DNA of 64,000 nt from positions 22,803,808 to 22,867,807 of the forward strand of contig CM119269.1 in the NCBI GenBank assembly GCA_051294375.1. Direction: 5' to 3'. Shown in pieces: positions 1 through 10,416 of this stretch. The stretch is from Paraspadella gotoi. Its lineage: Eukaryota > Chaetognatha. The notes beneath the pieces were generated by a model. That model was not told the DNA's origin. It saw only the letters and a program-made list of their open reading frames with translations, and made no database searches. A program made the translations under genes and the position numbers. Numbering within the stretch: position 1 is the first letter of the stretch; the number at the start of each line of letters is the position of its first letter.

Positions 1-81
1 GTGGCAATGGTGAAGTGGAGAGGGAATGCGAGATTAAATAAATCACAGCTCGGCGCGCTAAAAGATAAAATTGGTATGAAA

Positions 82-167
82 TTGGTACAACCAATATAAA
101 AATTATCCATTCATTTAATAAATACGCTATCTTGCCCCTGACTTTGGACAGGCTTTAGTGGTTTAAG
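82..167 (+). repeat. dispersed repeat family R1, copy 1
   Basis: An ~80 bp stretch running from the ATTGGTACAACCAATATAAA region to the CTTTGGACAGG region recurs with few changes at 11639-11712 (same strand) and in part at 14880-14952 (opposite strand). The family is not recognised; it is AT-rich and has no coding signal. Unrelated flanks point to an interspersed mobile repeat. Confidence 0.6.
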
Positions 168-460
168 GCCTCCATCACTCTTACAAGATAATGATATAGC
201 AAGTCCCTGCAAGCTTTCAATCAAGACTCTCTCACAGTCTCGTTTAATCACTCCCAGAGTACCCGGCTTCCCTATCAATGAAGTCGTATGATATTTCAAA
301 GAATGTTAGAATAATGTCTATCAGGAAATTCATCATTCAAATCAACCTATCATAAAAATCAGCCACTCATTAAAATCAATCCAATCGCGTAAATCACTCA
401 TTAAAATCTAACCAATAATTAATATCTGCAAACTTTCAAATCAATCAACCAAACCTTTTT

Positions 461-570
461 ATCCACCACAATCACTGTCAAATCACCATCACAATTACTG
501 TCGAATCACCATCACAATCATTGTCGAATCACAATCATTGTCGAATCACCATCACAATCAAATCAAATCC
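461..570 (+). repeat. 23-bp minisatellite (AATCACCATCACAATC-type)
   Basis: About four imperfect tandem units built from AATCACCATCACAATC followed by ATTGTCG. It lies in the 3' direction (probable intron) of the minus-strand transporter exon. Confidence 0.7.
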
Positions 571-647
571 AATCAAATTAACTGAACACTAATTGAGCCA
601 ATCATTCTAATCTATTAATATTTTACAAACACATACATACCACTCAC

Positions 648-1116
648 CTTCCAAAGCCTGAGGAATCAAGACAAATAGATATGCGATTGTCATTGCTACG
701 TCTGAAGCCATTTTGATTCCAGCATCACTGTCATGGCGACGGCGGCGGAACAGCGCCACGCCGTGGAGGAGCCACGAAGCCGCCACAACGAGAAAGACAG
801 CGAGGTCGACCGTCGAGGGAAATCCCTGCGCGTGCTTGTAAAATGCCGGTAGAAAAAAGTGGATTATTGAAAGGACAAAAAGACAAATGCAGCAAAGAAA
901 ACGGATGAAAAAGCTTCTTGAAGCGGATCGTCCACTCGCGTCTCCAGCCACGCCTTTAAGGGCGCCAACAAAGTAGGCGGAGACGCCGGCGAGAATTGCG
1001 TGGGCCGGGAGGAAGAAGGCGACTTTGGTGAAGCAGACGTTGAAGGAAGATGTCGAAGAGTTCCAGACGATGAGGGGAGATGGTTCATCGCAGAGGGATG
1101 AGAGGAAGGACGGCAT
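648..1116 (-). CDS. ABCC/MRP-type ABC transporter, first coding exon (TMD0)
   Basis: Reads as the N-terminal membrane domain (TMD0) of an ABCC-family exporter. In the family this domain precedes the ATP-driven core and aids trafficking and interactions. After the start come LCDEPSPLIVWN and a CFTKVAFFLPAHAILAG segment, matching the ABCC pattern of a short extracellular N-terminus with a conserved Cys-Phe before TM1. Three further hydrophobic segments follow at about residues 66-92, 102-123 and 133-153. TM3 is followed by an FRRRRHDSDAG loop, where MRP1-type proteins have a basic ERRKG..SSG loop. The ATG gives the full N-terminus. The exon ends inside codon 157 at a GAAG|GTGAGT donor (intron phase 1), so the 12 residues the frame adds beyond it are intron. 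The remaining exons lie left of the window. GC is higher than in the surroundings. The subfamily member cannot be told from this exon. Confidence 0.65.
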
Positions 1117-1252
1117 GATAGAGAGCGAGACGGTGACGGATCAAATGATAATCGATCAGTTTTGTTTGTTTTTTAAAAAATATTTATTGTTTTTCTTTTT
1201 TATTTGATCATATCTAGATGAAATAATACCTAAATAAATAGAGTTGTTACGG
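1117..1252. other. upstream flank of the ABCC exon
   Basis: This is the region 5' of the minus-strand start codon. It has no TATA box or CpG-rich core that I can defend. It turns T/A-rich within 60 bp. Confidence 0.3.
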
Positions 1253-1281
1253 CCAGGATTCAAATGCCATTGCTGCCACCA
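1253..1281 (+). repeat. tRNA-Leu-like 3' end with CCA (SINE or retro-pseudogene fragment)
   Basis: The segment has a T-arm-like GGATTCAAATGCC followed by an acceptor-like GCTGCCACCA. It resembles the 3' end of animal tRNA-Leu (T-arm, then GCTGCCA) plus a CCA tail. No 5' tRNA half precedes it, so it is not a functional tRNA gene. A second, inverted copy lies 220 bp downstream. Confidence 0.45.
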
Positions 1282-1500
1282 CATTACAGTGTGGTGCAAA
1301 AAAAAAAAAAGAACACTTTTCAAACTTAAATTGCGCACATTTAACCACATATTATAAAAATTTGTAAAGTATAAATACTTGACCATTTTGTATTGAATCC
1401 ATTCTGTCTAAAATTCTGGACACCGTCTTTGCTTGTGACTTTTCTAAGAATATAATCCACTTTGGTTTCATGCAGAAATCCCTGTCTGCTTACTTAAATG

Positions 1501-1541
1501 TGGTGGCAACTGTAGGATTTGAACCCACGCCTCTGAAGAGA
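1501..1541 (-). repeat. tRNA-Leu-like 3' half with CCA, inverted
   Basis: On the minus strand: CTCTTCAGAGGCG (long variable arm of a type II tRNA), GTGGGTTCAAATCCTAC (T-arm), then GTTGCCACCA. This is a good match to the 3' half of tRNA-Leu, including the CCA that is not gene-encoded in animals, so it passed through RNA. The 5' half is missing. An alternative is an unusually long LTR-retroelement primer-binding site, since the plus strand reads TGGTGGCAACTGTAGG. Confidence 0.55.
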
Positions 1542-1549
1542 CTGTCTAC

Positions 1550-2535
1550 TCACTTAAATGATTTATTAAAATGACTCAGTAATACGTCAGAACAAATTTA
1601 GCATTTAAAGATAGAAAACAGATTGACAGACTGACCTACTTTTATGGAGTTAATCCGCAACAAGCGACAAATAATTTGTTGTTGTCGTTTTGATAATCTT
1701 TTGTTAAAATTAAGTATCGATATTAAATATACTATATTAAATATCGTGTATATTTACATTCAATATATTAAATTCTTTTATATTAATAATCGGTTAGTAT
1801 TTTTAAAATAATATTTGACTGTTTTTAGAATTCGATATAAATATGTACAAATAATTTTTAAACAATATAGTTTAATAAACCTGATATAATGTAATAACCT
1901 ACGTATACAAAATATAATCACCACATATATAAACCTTATACAAAACCGTATGGTTTTATGGTTACAAAAATAAAAATATTTTTCTCTCTATTTTTTAAAA
2001 ACATTTTAAATAAAATTTATCGAACAGAAATATCATTCTATTTTAGTGACGAAGGTCAAAACTGACGCGAAAGTTGAAAGTGAAAAGTGAAAATAACTTT
2101 CGTGATTAAAAAAAAATTATTAAATGATTCCTTAATGTTTTCTTCTTTAAAAAAATGAATAGAATTATGACAACTGTGTAGTTGTTCGTCCACACAACTA
2201 TTAATAATTATTCGGGGATTAATTGTTGAAGAGACATCTCATGCGCAGAAATGATAATAACTCCGGATTGTCAATTATATGCTTAATTAAATGATTATAA
2301 ATTAATAATAATTCGTGATTAATTATCACATTTAGAATTATTTTTTCAAGTCTTATTTTTATCAGCATGAATCAGTCTGCATTCACCATCAAAAAAGCAA
2401 AGAAATGGTAGGGATTCAGCTCCCCGACATATTCCCAGGCGCATTTAAACCCCCCGACTTTCTTACCTTCAAAGACAAAGTGGCTTGACTCTCTTCCTAA
2501 CTTCTTAAAGCACTTAAACAGAAAAGCATCGGGTC
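1550..2535. other. AT-rich intergenic DNA
   Basis: Very AT-rich (1680-2340), many short TTAATTA and AATAT runs. No open frame with coding character, no RNA gene and no clear tandem repeat. Confidence 0.6.
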
Positions 2536-2591
2536 TTGGGCTTTGGAACATGACTTTAAGGTTTTGGGCTTTGGAACATGGCTTTAAGGTT
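2536..2591 (+). repeat. 28-bp tandem duplication
   Basis: Two adjacent units of TTGGGCTTTGGAACATG followed by (A/G)CTTTAAGGTT; they differ by one base. Confidence 0.8.
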
Positions 2592-2701
2592 TTCCAGACA
2601 CCCAAGGAGGCTTACGACAGTCTTCACGCTTCCGTTGTTAGATACCCATGGCCCATGAAAAGTTGATTTTACTTATAAGGATCATAAAAGAAATGACCCT
2701 T

Positions 2702-2878
2702 TATGGTGGACTAAAATCCACCAACCGTTCATCAGCGGCCATTGGTGCCGGAGGCCAGTCATTCGCCTCCCAACCCAAAGGTCCGGGGTTCTAGCCCGGT
2801 GGCCGCCTAGCAGTTAAAAGGGCTTATATTGAACGGTTCTGTCACTAACACATAACAATAGTTACTGTCTCTTCACCT
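2702..2878 (+). mobile_element. tRNA-derived SINE (family S1), internally deleted copy
   Basis: Shares its start (TATGGTGGACTAAAATCCACC), a tRNA-like head and a tail (TTATATTGAACGGTTCTG, CACTAACACATAAC) with two minus-strand copies at 9751-9983 and 10177-10416. The head contains CATTCG.CTCCCAA.CCCAAAGG followed by GGGGTTCTAGCCC. That layout fits an anticodon loop followed by a pol III B-box/T-arm (GGTTCNANNCC). This copy lacks about 70 bp of the body present in the other two. Confidence 0.65.
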
Positions 2879-2928
2879 TAATTGTGAAAATCTTTATCTT
2901 TATTTATTTAATTTTTATTTAATTATTT

Positions 2929-3428
2929 TTAACTTCCTGTCACACGTTCCCGGGAAAAGGAAAAGGTCCGCCTTACCAACGAACGAACTTACTCGTTCGC
3001 CCGGCCCCGCGGTCGACGCGTCTTCGAAAAACAAGATTCTTATTTAACTTACCTTTTTCGTAACGAGAAAGACTAAATTTTTAACTTACCCCAGATTTAA
3101 TCTGAACGGGGAAGTAGTCTATATTCAAACTCACCCCCGGACATCGAAGTCACTCGGTACGTTTCGTCCCGACCTGAAATCGTCTCGCTCTCTCTCCGTC
3201 ACTCTCTCTCGCGGGCCTCCCTGTCTCGCTCTCGCAATCCGGTTTTACAACATTTTTTTTATATATCGTTTCTCGACATCCGGGTTTTGATCTTTGATTA
3301 AATTAACATTAATTCTAGTTACATCCCGGAATCGTTCCTTAAGTTTCGGCCGGGGATTTTTAGTCGCAGTGACATCCCAGTCACGCGCTTCGGTTTGAAA
3401 AAATACGGGGACCAGCGACCCGGAAAAA
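2929..3428. other. GC-rich island of unknown nature
   Basis: About 500 bp much richer in CpG than its flanks, beginning near TGTCACACGTTCCCGGG and ending next to the 3429 minisatellite. It contains CCCCGCGGTCGACGCG and a CT-rich stretch. No frame looks coding. It could be a retroelement LTR or leader, but no second LTR or primer site was found. Confidence 0.3.
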
Positions 3429-3743
3429 GTCAGTGCAATAAAGTGAGAAGAGAAAGAGAAAAGAAGAGAAAGAGAAGAGAAAGAGAAGAGAAAGTCAGTG
3501 CAATAAAGTGAGAAGAGAAGAGAAAGAGAAGAGAAAGAGAAGAGAAGAGAAGAGAAAGAGAAAAGAGAAGAAGAGAAAGTCAGTGCAATAAAGTGAGAAA
3601 GAGAAGAGAAAGAGAAGAGAAGAGAAAGAAGAAGAAAGAGAAGAGAAAGAGAAGAGAAAGTCAGTGCAATAAAGTGAGAAGAGAGAGAAAAGAAAGAGAA
3701 AGAGAAAGAAAGAGAGAAGAGAAAGTCAGTGCAATAAATTCAT
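3429..3743 (+). repeat. higher-order minisatellite with GTCAGTGCAATAAAG cores
   Basis: Five cores of GTCAGTGCAATAAAGTGAGA (first at 3429, last at 3725) separated by 40-65 bp of (GA)n/(GAA)n. Each core carries an AATAAA hexamer, so on the plus strand this is a cluster of potential polyadenylation signals. Open frames here are purely compositional. Confidence 0.8.
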
Positions 3744-5005
3744 CAGCGATGGCCCTGATTTACGATTTGAGAGTAGAGCAATTGACGTTTTCGATAATTA
3801 CCATTTTTGATTGTGGAGATTTACATTTTAGGAGTTGGAATTAAAATGTTTTCGATGCTGATGATTTTATGATTAAAAGTTTTTGTATCAACATAATTTT
3901 TATTTTGCTTCTACAACAATAGTTTTTCCTTTCAATGAGCGTACAATGTTTCGCTTACAATGTTTGCCTTCCTCTTTGTTGAAAATCGAAATGAGACAAA
4001 AATTATTTGACCTAACGAGAAAAACAACTATGAGGAAGCGATGAATACATAATAACATACTGTTACAGAGAATGAAATATTTGACGTTTTTTCATATAAG
4101 GCGACTGGATTGTTGGGGAAGATTAAAAAGCTGAAAGCTGGAAATCTAAGTTTGTAAAATTAAGAGTAAAGAAAGTCGATCTATATGATATTGAGAGTAA
4201 ATTAAAGAGCGAATTCATTTAATATTATAGATTTTGAGTTTGAGAGCGACGAACGTTATTTCATTCGACGCTGGAGATTTATAATTTACGGTCCTTTCCA
4301 AAATTCCTCCCCCCCAAACGAAAACCGGGGAATCTTAATTGAAAATATTGAAATACTTGTAGGTAATGATATATCGTACTTAACAGTTTTCATTCATTCA
4401 TTTATTCGTTGATCCATCAACTAATTCATTCATTATTTCATTTATGATAATTTTATTGCTCATTTATCAATTAACTTAAAATTAAATGTATTTTTAAAAT
4501 GGTTTAAAAAAAAATGAGGGTACCTGTGCATTTGTCTAAAATAGATTTCGTCATACTCCGCCGTGAAGTGCACCGACGGATAATTGGGAAACTAAAAATT
4601 AAACGAAAGGACAATTCACGTTTCAAACGACTAAACTTTACTAGTCTAGACTTAATAAATTAGCAACTAACTATAATCCATTAATTAGCATTTATAATCT
4701 ATCGAAATTGATTATTTTACTAGAAACTGATCTTTTTGAGTTGTGCGCTCAGGTTTATTTTAGCTATTGTAAATATATTTCTTTTCCAGATAAATCTTTT
4801 TAAACGATTCCTAAAAAAATATAATTATATACTACTCTCTATTAGTCCAAATTATGTTTTGAACTTATTTTTAAATTTGATTTTCGGACCGAAATTAATT
4901 TTTCCTTCTTTCAAATTCCTCTGCGGATCTACTTTACGCGCGCGGAGGAGCACGAGTTCCCAGGACCGCATCACCGCCTTTCGCGAGCGCGCGCGCGTGA
5001 CTCGG

Positions 5006-5008
<3 letters not shown>
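3744..5008. other. AT-rich intergenic DNA
   Basis: No coding exon, RNA gene or family repeat recognised. The last 90 bp become CpG-rich (GCGCGCGCG) just before the (GA)n tract. Confidence 0.5.

Positions 5009-5098
<90 letters not shown>
5009..5098 (+). repeat. (GA)n microsatellite
   Basis: An uninterrupted run of about 45 GA units. Confidence 0.98.
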
Positions 5099-5099
<1 letters not shown>

Positions 5100-5147
5100 G
5101 TGACTTGGTTTCGTCCCCTCGTCGTAGTTTTTCACGTGCAGCAATCG

Positions 5148-5197
5148 CCGCTTCCGCCGCCGCTAACCGCCGCCGCCGCCTGCGCCGCCGCCGCCAC
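5148..5197 (+). repeat. (CCG)n-type imperfect triplet repeat
   Basis: CGCCGCCGCCGCC-type runs interrupted by TTC, TAA and TGC. The sequence is CpG-rich. Confidence 0.8.
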
Positions 5198-5266
5198 TGG
5201 ATCCCGGGCGAAGGATTAGAGCGCTCGTGCGAAAAAGAGAAAAAACTCGGCGGAGCGCGCGGGATA

Positions 5267-5432
5267 TAATCGGTGGAATCGGTGGAATTGGTGGAATCGG
5301 TAGAATTTGTGAAATTGGTAGAATAAGTGGAATCGGTGGAATCGGGGGAATCGATGGAATCGGTGGAATTTTTGAAATTGGTAGAATAAGTGGAATCGGT
5401 GGAATCCGTGGAATTGGGGGAATCGGTGAAAA
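5267..5432 (+). repeat. 9-bp GGAATCGGT satellite with higher-order period
   Basis: Tandem GGAATCGGT-type nonamers. A block containing TTTGTGAAATTGGTAGAAT and AAGTGGAATCGG appears twice about 81 bp apart (near 5307 and 5388), indicating duplication of a longer unit. Both strands give repetitive open frames (IGGIGGI or TDSTDST), which are artefacts of the period being a multiple of three. Confidence 0.85.
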
Positions 5433-6283
5433 ACATCAAAACAGCTCATCGCACTACAATCGGAAAGTTACGAAAAATCGGATTAATTTTAATATACTAC
5501 AAGGATAATAACAACGAAAACAAATATATACAAGCATAATCAGAATTATTGGATATTATAATAATTTTTATTAACTGTAATTTTTACGCAACGGTTATTA
5601 AAATAAAAATAAATAATAACTACAAAAAAGTTTAATTTCTTTTACTTTTTCATCAGCAAATCGATATTAACTAACGAAATGAAAATAATCAATATTTAAA
5701 AAAAAATTAACGACAAAAAATTGATCTTCTAAATTATCCCGGTAAGTAATAATAAAAAACTATTATTTTTTAGCAAAGTAATGGACAGGACAATGATCTG
5801 GGGTTAATAAGAAAAGCTTACGATTTATTAAATTTATTCAGGTTTTAAATATATTTAGGTATTCATATTTTTTAGCTAAACTAAATAAAAAGCAGAACTT
5901 TTTACATAAACGCCCGATTTTTGTTCCTAATCCCCCAGGCTAATCTTCAACCAAATAAATAATCTAATCTCAAACCTTAATCCTTGATCTGATAACTATC
6001 TTTGACCCTTGAATTATCTTAAAATCCTCAAAAACTAAATCAGACTTCGTTTTAACTTAAATGGGCAGCTATTGATAAATATTGTCGTAAGGGTAACGAT
6101 TTAGTCAGTAAACGCAGAAATTAATTGCAAAAATGGAGGATGTTAAACACATGAGCCACAATGACATCAGCTTTTGAAAAAATCTTTTTTTTAAACTTTC
6201 CAGTTTCGAGAATCAAACAATGAAATTTGCATATTAATTAATTTGCAAATATTCTCTCTGTACACAAATGAAAGAGAAATTTG
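5433..6283. other. AT-rich intergenic DNA
   Basis: Nothing recognisable; low GC and no coding character on either strand. Confidence 0.55.
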
Positions 6284-6308
6284 NNNNNNNNNNNNNNNNN
6301 NNNNNNNN
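6284..6308. other. assembly gap, exactly 25 N
   Basis: One of six gaps of identical length (also 13001-13025, 34659-34683, 41147-41171, 48900-48924, 58381-58405), so its size is a placeholder and not a measurement. Confidence 0.99.
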
Positions 6309-6314
6309 AGATGA

Positions 6315-6512
<198 letters not shown>

Positions 6513-6525
6513 AGTAACTCGCTTG

Positions 6526-7582
6526 TTAAGGGGACCAAGTGAACAGGGGGGGAAAAAGCTGAAAACATAACGTTTGACCCTTTAACTTAGCTGGTTCTGA
6601 CCATATAATTTTTTTCTATAATCATTTTGGGAAAGTAGTTAAAAAATTCGATAAAATCAGCGAGCTTAATTTTCTTTAAAAATCGGTAAGAAGAAAATCT
6701 TTTTCAAGTTTAAATTTTTTTTCCAAAAAAGGGTAAGATCTAATTTTAAAAAGATTTTCAGCTTTTCACAAAAATTTATAAGAAAAAAACTAGGAATGAA
6801 TCAAAATTAAGGTATCGACTGATTTTATTTAAACTTTCTTTTTTAATGATTCTGTTAATTGAATGAAAATAAAATTCTTTAAAGTAATATAAATATAAAA
6901 AAAAGAAAGATTCTGTACTTTTGCTAAATTTTTAATTATTATAATAAAGAATCAATATAGTTTAATAATAATTTAAAGGATGAATATGAATATTAATTAA
7001 TAATTATTTACAGTTTGTTTCTGTAAGAATAGAATTTAGGTTTGATTTGTCTGCTTTTAAGTAAATATAAAAATATAAAAAATATTAAGTCTTGTAAAGC
7101 CTTTGTTAATGAGGCTTAAACCTAAATTGTAGCTTTGTACAATAAAAATAAAAAATTTGGAATTTAGTAAAAAATACTTGTAGCCTTTTGCCTCTCGGCA
7201 CTTTTACCGAGATAACCTCCAAACTCGAATAATAATAATATCTTTGATGATCTTTGGTTACCAAAGCAGACGGTTTTTAGTTCCAATGTGAAAGAGACAT
7301 GTTACCGTATTAATAAAATTGCCTTTTATCCTTCGTCGGTGTCAAGGTGTTCACTATCTACAACTGGCTGAGCCCGACCTAAGAAACTTTTTAATTTTGC
7401 CTTACCTCGGATAAAAACTATACAATCAGCCTGCCTGCTAATAAACTGGCCCTTAGTTACTTATTCTACAAACAATAGTCTGTTCTATTCTTGCAAATAA
7501 AATCGAAGAAAAAATTAAAACTACAACTTGTCAAAGCGGGGGTGAAGCTTATGATATCATTTTTATCACTGGGTCCCCTTAA
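6526..7582 (+). mobile_element. TTAA-flanked DNA transposon / MITE-like element, copy 1
   Basis: TTAA stands directly outside both ends (6526-6529 and 7579-7582). The ends form a terminal inverted repeat of about 13 bp: GGGGACCAAGTGA on the left, and the complement of TCACTGGGTCCCC on the right, with one mismatch. The interior (1049 bp) is AT-rich and has no transposase frame, so it is non-autonomous. A second copy lies at 41756-44352. TTAA target duplication is characteristic of the piggyBac and Kolobok (T2) superfamilies; the GG-starting end fits Kolobok/T2 better, but that is inference. Confidence 0.8.
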
Positions 7583-7804
7583 GGATTCATCGATAAATGT
7601 AAGTTTAGAGAAATTATAGTTTACTCGGCAAAGACAGAGAGCGAGACAGAAAAAAGGAGGAAAAGGAGACTAAATTAGAGAAAATGTGGAAAATAATGAA
7701 AATAAAAAAGAAGTTAAAAGGAGTTAAAGAAAAGGTTATGGGAGAGGAAAAAACAAAAAGAAAATAAAAACAATCGGAGAGAGAGAGAGAGAGAGAGACA
7801 TACG

Positions 7805-7847
<43 letters not shown>

Positions 7848-9750
7848 CTTATATTTTTTACATACTTGTATTGGGAGATGTTCATTCGTTTCGGTCGACG
7901 CGGTGGATGCAAGTTTTCGCTTGAATCGATTTCTTATTTAAAATCCATGGTCAAGCCTTTTATAAAAATAGTAATATATAAGGGTTAGATTCTGAAAAGA
8001 TGTAGCGGTCTGGGCAGGGCTCAAGCAAATGGTAGCCTTGAGGCTGCGAGCGGAATTTCATTTTTTCATGTATATCTAAAATGCATTTGAAGTGAACTGG
8101 TTTAGAAACCCACTCTACGTAAACTTACGTAAACGTATAAACCAAGCTCTGTCTCAGATAAGGAAAAAGAACCCAAACTCCATTTGACTTTATATTATGG
8201 AAAAAAGCCATGTTTTCTCTATCCATGAGCCTAAAAAAAGGAGGCTAAAAATTTTCCAAGGCTTGATTGGCTTGTTGGTAATCAAAATGAACTTGCCATT
8301 TTTTTAGCTCCCAATTTTCCCAACGTCATGCCCACGAAGAAGTCCATTTGAAATATACATGGTAGAAAGTCTCAGTGTCTTCTACTTTCATTTTCAGTGC
8401 TGAGACTGGCGCGAGGTTAATATTCTAAACGTTAAAATAAAATCCGAAGAAATCAAAAGGGCTGTTTGCTTATCGATTTGAACCATTTTATATTGGACCC
8501 AAACGAGCATAACTAGATCTACCGCGAATCCGAATTCCGAAAGCCATGGTCCTTGCGATCGGACGAGCAACCGCGGTTTGCGAAAGAGGAATTTATTATA
8601 ATAAGAAAAGAAAGACAAAATTTAAAAGCTTAAAAACATTTTATAAAAATGGTATTAATTAATAACAAATATTTATTAGGAGAATAATAGTAAATTTAAT
8701 AAAGTATTTATTAGGTATTTCATTAAACGCCGTGCTCGTCTTGCCTTTGTTTTGAATCCTCTCGTTCTACGAGCCGCGTCGATATGTTCATTTGTCTTGA
8801 GAAAGAGGGAACTGGAGAAACGCGGACCCTCCCATCGGCATAAATGATCTCTTTATTGATGATACATGGCTGCAACTGCGGTCACCGATTACGGGAAACA
8901 ACAGCACAGTCGTAGCAGATTTTTATAAAGTATTTGTGATACTAATTATAGTTGCATACTAATTATTTAATGCACCCTCTTATTTTTTCAACCACGTATT
9001 AAAACCCTAAGTTTTTGGCTTGTCCAGTCTTGGGTGACCGTTTGGCGAGAGATCATTTTTCAAGGCAGTCCGCAAAGGTAATATAGGTTAAGAAGAAATT
9101 CGCCTCTGTATTTTAGTGTCCTTTATTTGTCACTCTTCTCTCTACATAGCCAGTTTTCTGATACGCGGTCATTTGTATATTTTTACCTTTGCATTTTGAG
9201 ATGACCGGCTTTTTCAGTTGTTTCCTGTGAACATTTTGGATACACGTCGCTCGTCCGAAAAAGCGTTGTTTTTACGAGTTTACACTACATTATTTTTGTC
9301 AGATTTTTGCCAACGTTCTGACTACATGGTGAGTGACCAAATTTTATCAAGCGCCGGATAAAAAAACAGCATGGTCATTTTCAAACCAGTCGGATATTTA
9401 ATTGATTTTTAAAATTAGTTTGAGTAGAAAATATTAAAAGTCATTTATGTGTTCAATTATTTATATTGACTCAGTTAAAGATTATGGCTATATAGACAAT
9501 GAGTGGGAGAATAGTTGGACTATGTACAAAGTATCAGGTATTCATTTTCTAACTAACTATTTTCTAAATTAATTTTTTTTTGTGCTTACATTTACAGGTA
9601 AGTTCGTAAGAAAATATATGAAAATAAAATAATATTTAAATATTATATTTTCCGAAAGACCTTACAAAATACTAATGAGAAATAGACGTATTGATACAAA
9701 AATACAGGATGAATTAGTATATGAAGGACAGTGAAGGATTGTATGGAAGT
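7583..9750. other. intergenic DNA with a (GA)n/(CT)n hairpin
   Basis: At 7779-7849 a (GA)n run, a short spacer and a (CT)n run form a potential hairpin. The rest shows no gene. A slightly GC-richer patch at 8730-8920 has no open frame worth reporting. Confidence 0.5.
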
Positions 9751-9983
9751 ATAGTGACAGAACTGCGTTCAATATAAAGTCAGTTCCCTGCAGAGCCTTC
9801 GGATCAGGCTGTAACGACCCATTGTGTACAGGCGGGTTAGATGTACCCCCGTCCTCTTAACTGCTAGGCAGCCCCATCCGGGCTAAGAACCACTGGACCT
9901 TTGGGGTTTGGGAGCGCGAATGACTTGCTCCAGCACAGAATAGGCTGCTGACCTGACACGGTTGGTGGTTTTAGCCACCATAC
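9751..9983 (-). mobile_element. tRNA-derived SINE (family S1), copy 2
   Basis: Reverse-strand relative of 2702-2878 and 10177-10416. It shares the GGTGG..TTTTAG.CCACC start, the CAAGTCATTCGCGCTCCCAA head region and the TATTGAACGCAGTTCTG-like tail. It is more diverged or noisier than copy 3. Confidence 0.6.
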
Positions 9984-10176
9984 ATCCCCCTCCCGTAGTG
10001 AAGAAAATCTGGTTGCGCTCTCAGTGAATTGTTGTTGGTGGGAAAGATGCCGTCACCAAGCTTGATGGCATGTTCGCCGATGAGTTTGTTGGCGAATACG
10101 TTGGCATCGCCAGGTTGAGGCCTGTCGCCTGAAAGTGTTTGTTGCTGTTGTTCGCGGAAGTTCGGGCGCTCCCCAA
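9984..10176. other. spacer between two SINE copies
   Basis: Higher GC than the neighbourhood, with one open frame on the minus strand (to 10225) running into the SINE. Its composition suggests repeat-derived sequence and not an exon. Confidence 0.3.
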
Positions 10177-10416
10177 TAAGAGACCAGTTGATAATGTTAT
10201 GTGTTAGTGACCAGAACCGTTTCAATATAAGCAGTCACTAGCTTAGGATCAGGCCTTAACACCATGTTACAGGCGGGTTTAAGGCGCCCCGTCCCTCTTA
10301 ACTGCCTAGGCAGCCACTGGCTAGAACCCCGGACCTTTGGGTTTGGGAGCCGAATGACTTGCTCCAGCAAACCAATTTGGCCGCTGATAACGGTTGTGGA
10401 TTTTAGTCCACCATAG
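10177..10416 (-). mobile_element. tRNA-derived SINE (family S1), fullest copy
   Basis: On the minus strand: a GTGGACTAAAATCCAC start, a head with GGAGCAAGTCATTCGG and CTCCCAAACCCAAAGG and a degenerate B-box-like region, a body with CTAGGCAGTTAAGAGGG, and a tail with ATATTGAAACGGTTCTGG and CACTAACACATAAC. A recognisable head plus a unique body, in three copies within 8 kb, supports an active or recent SINE family. Confidence 0.65.

Noticed and set aside
1501-1541. functional tRNA-Leu gene
   Set aside because: Only the 3' half is present and it carries CCA; no D-arm, anticodon arm or A-box.
4852-5439. 195-residue minus frame with STNFTNSTDS repeats
   Set aside because: Spans the (GA)n tract, a CCG repeat and a 9-bp satellite; stays open because the periods are multiples of two and three.
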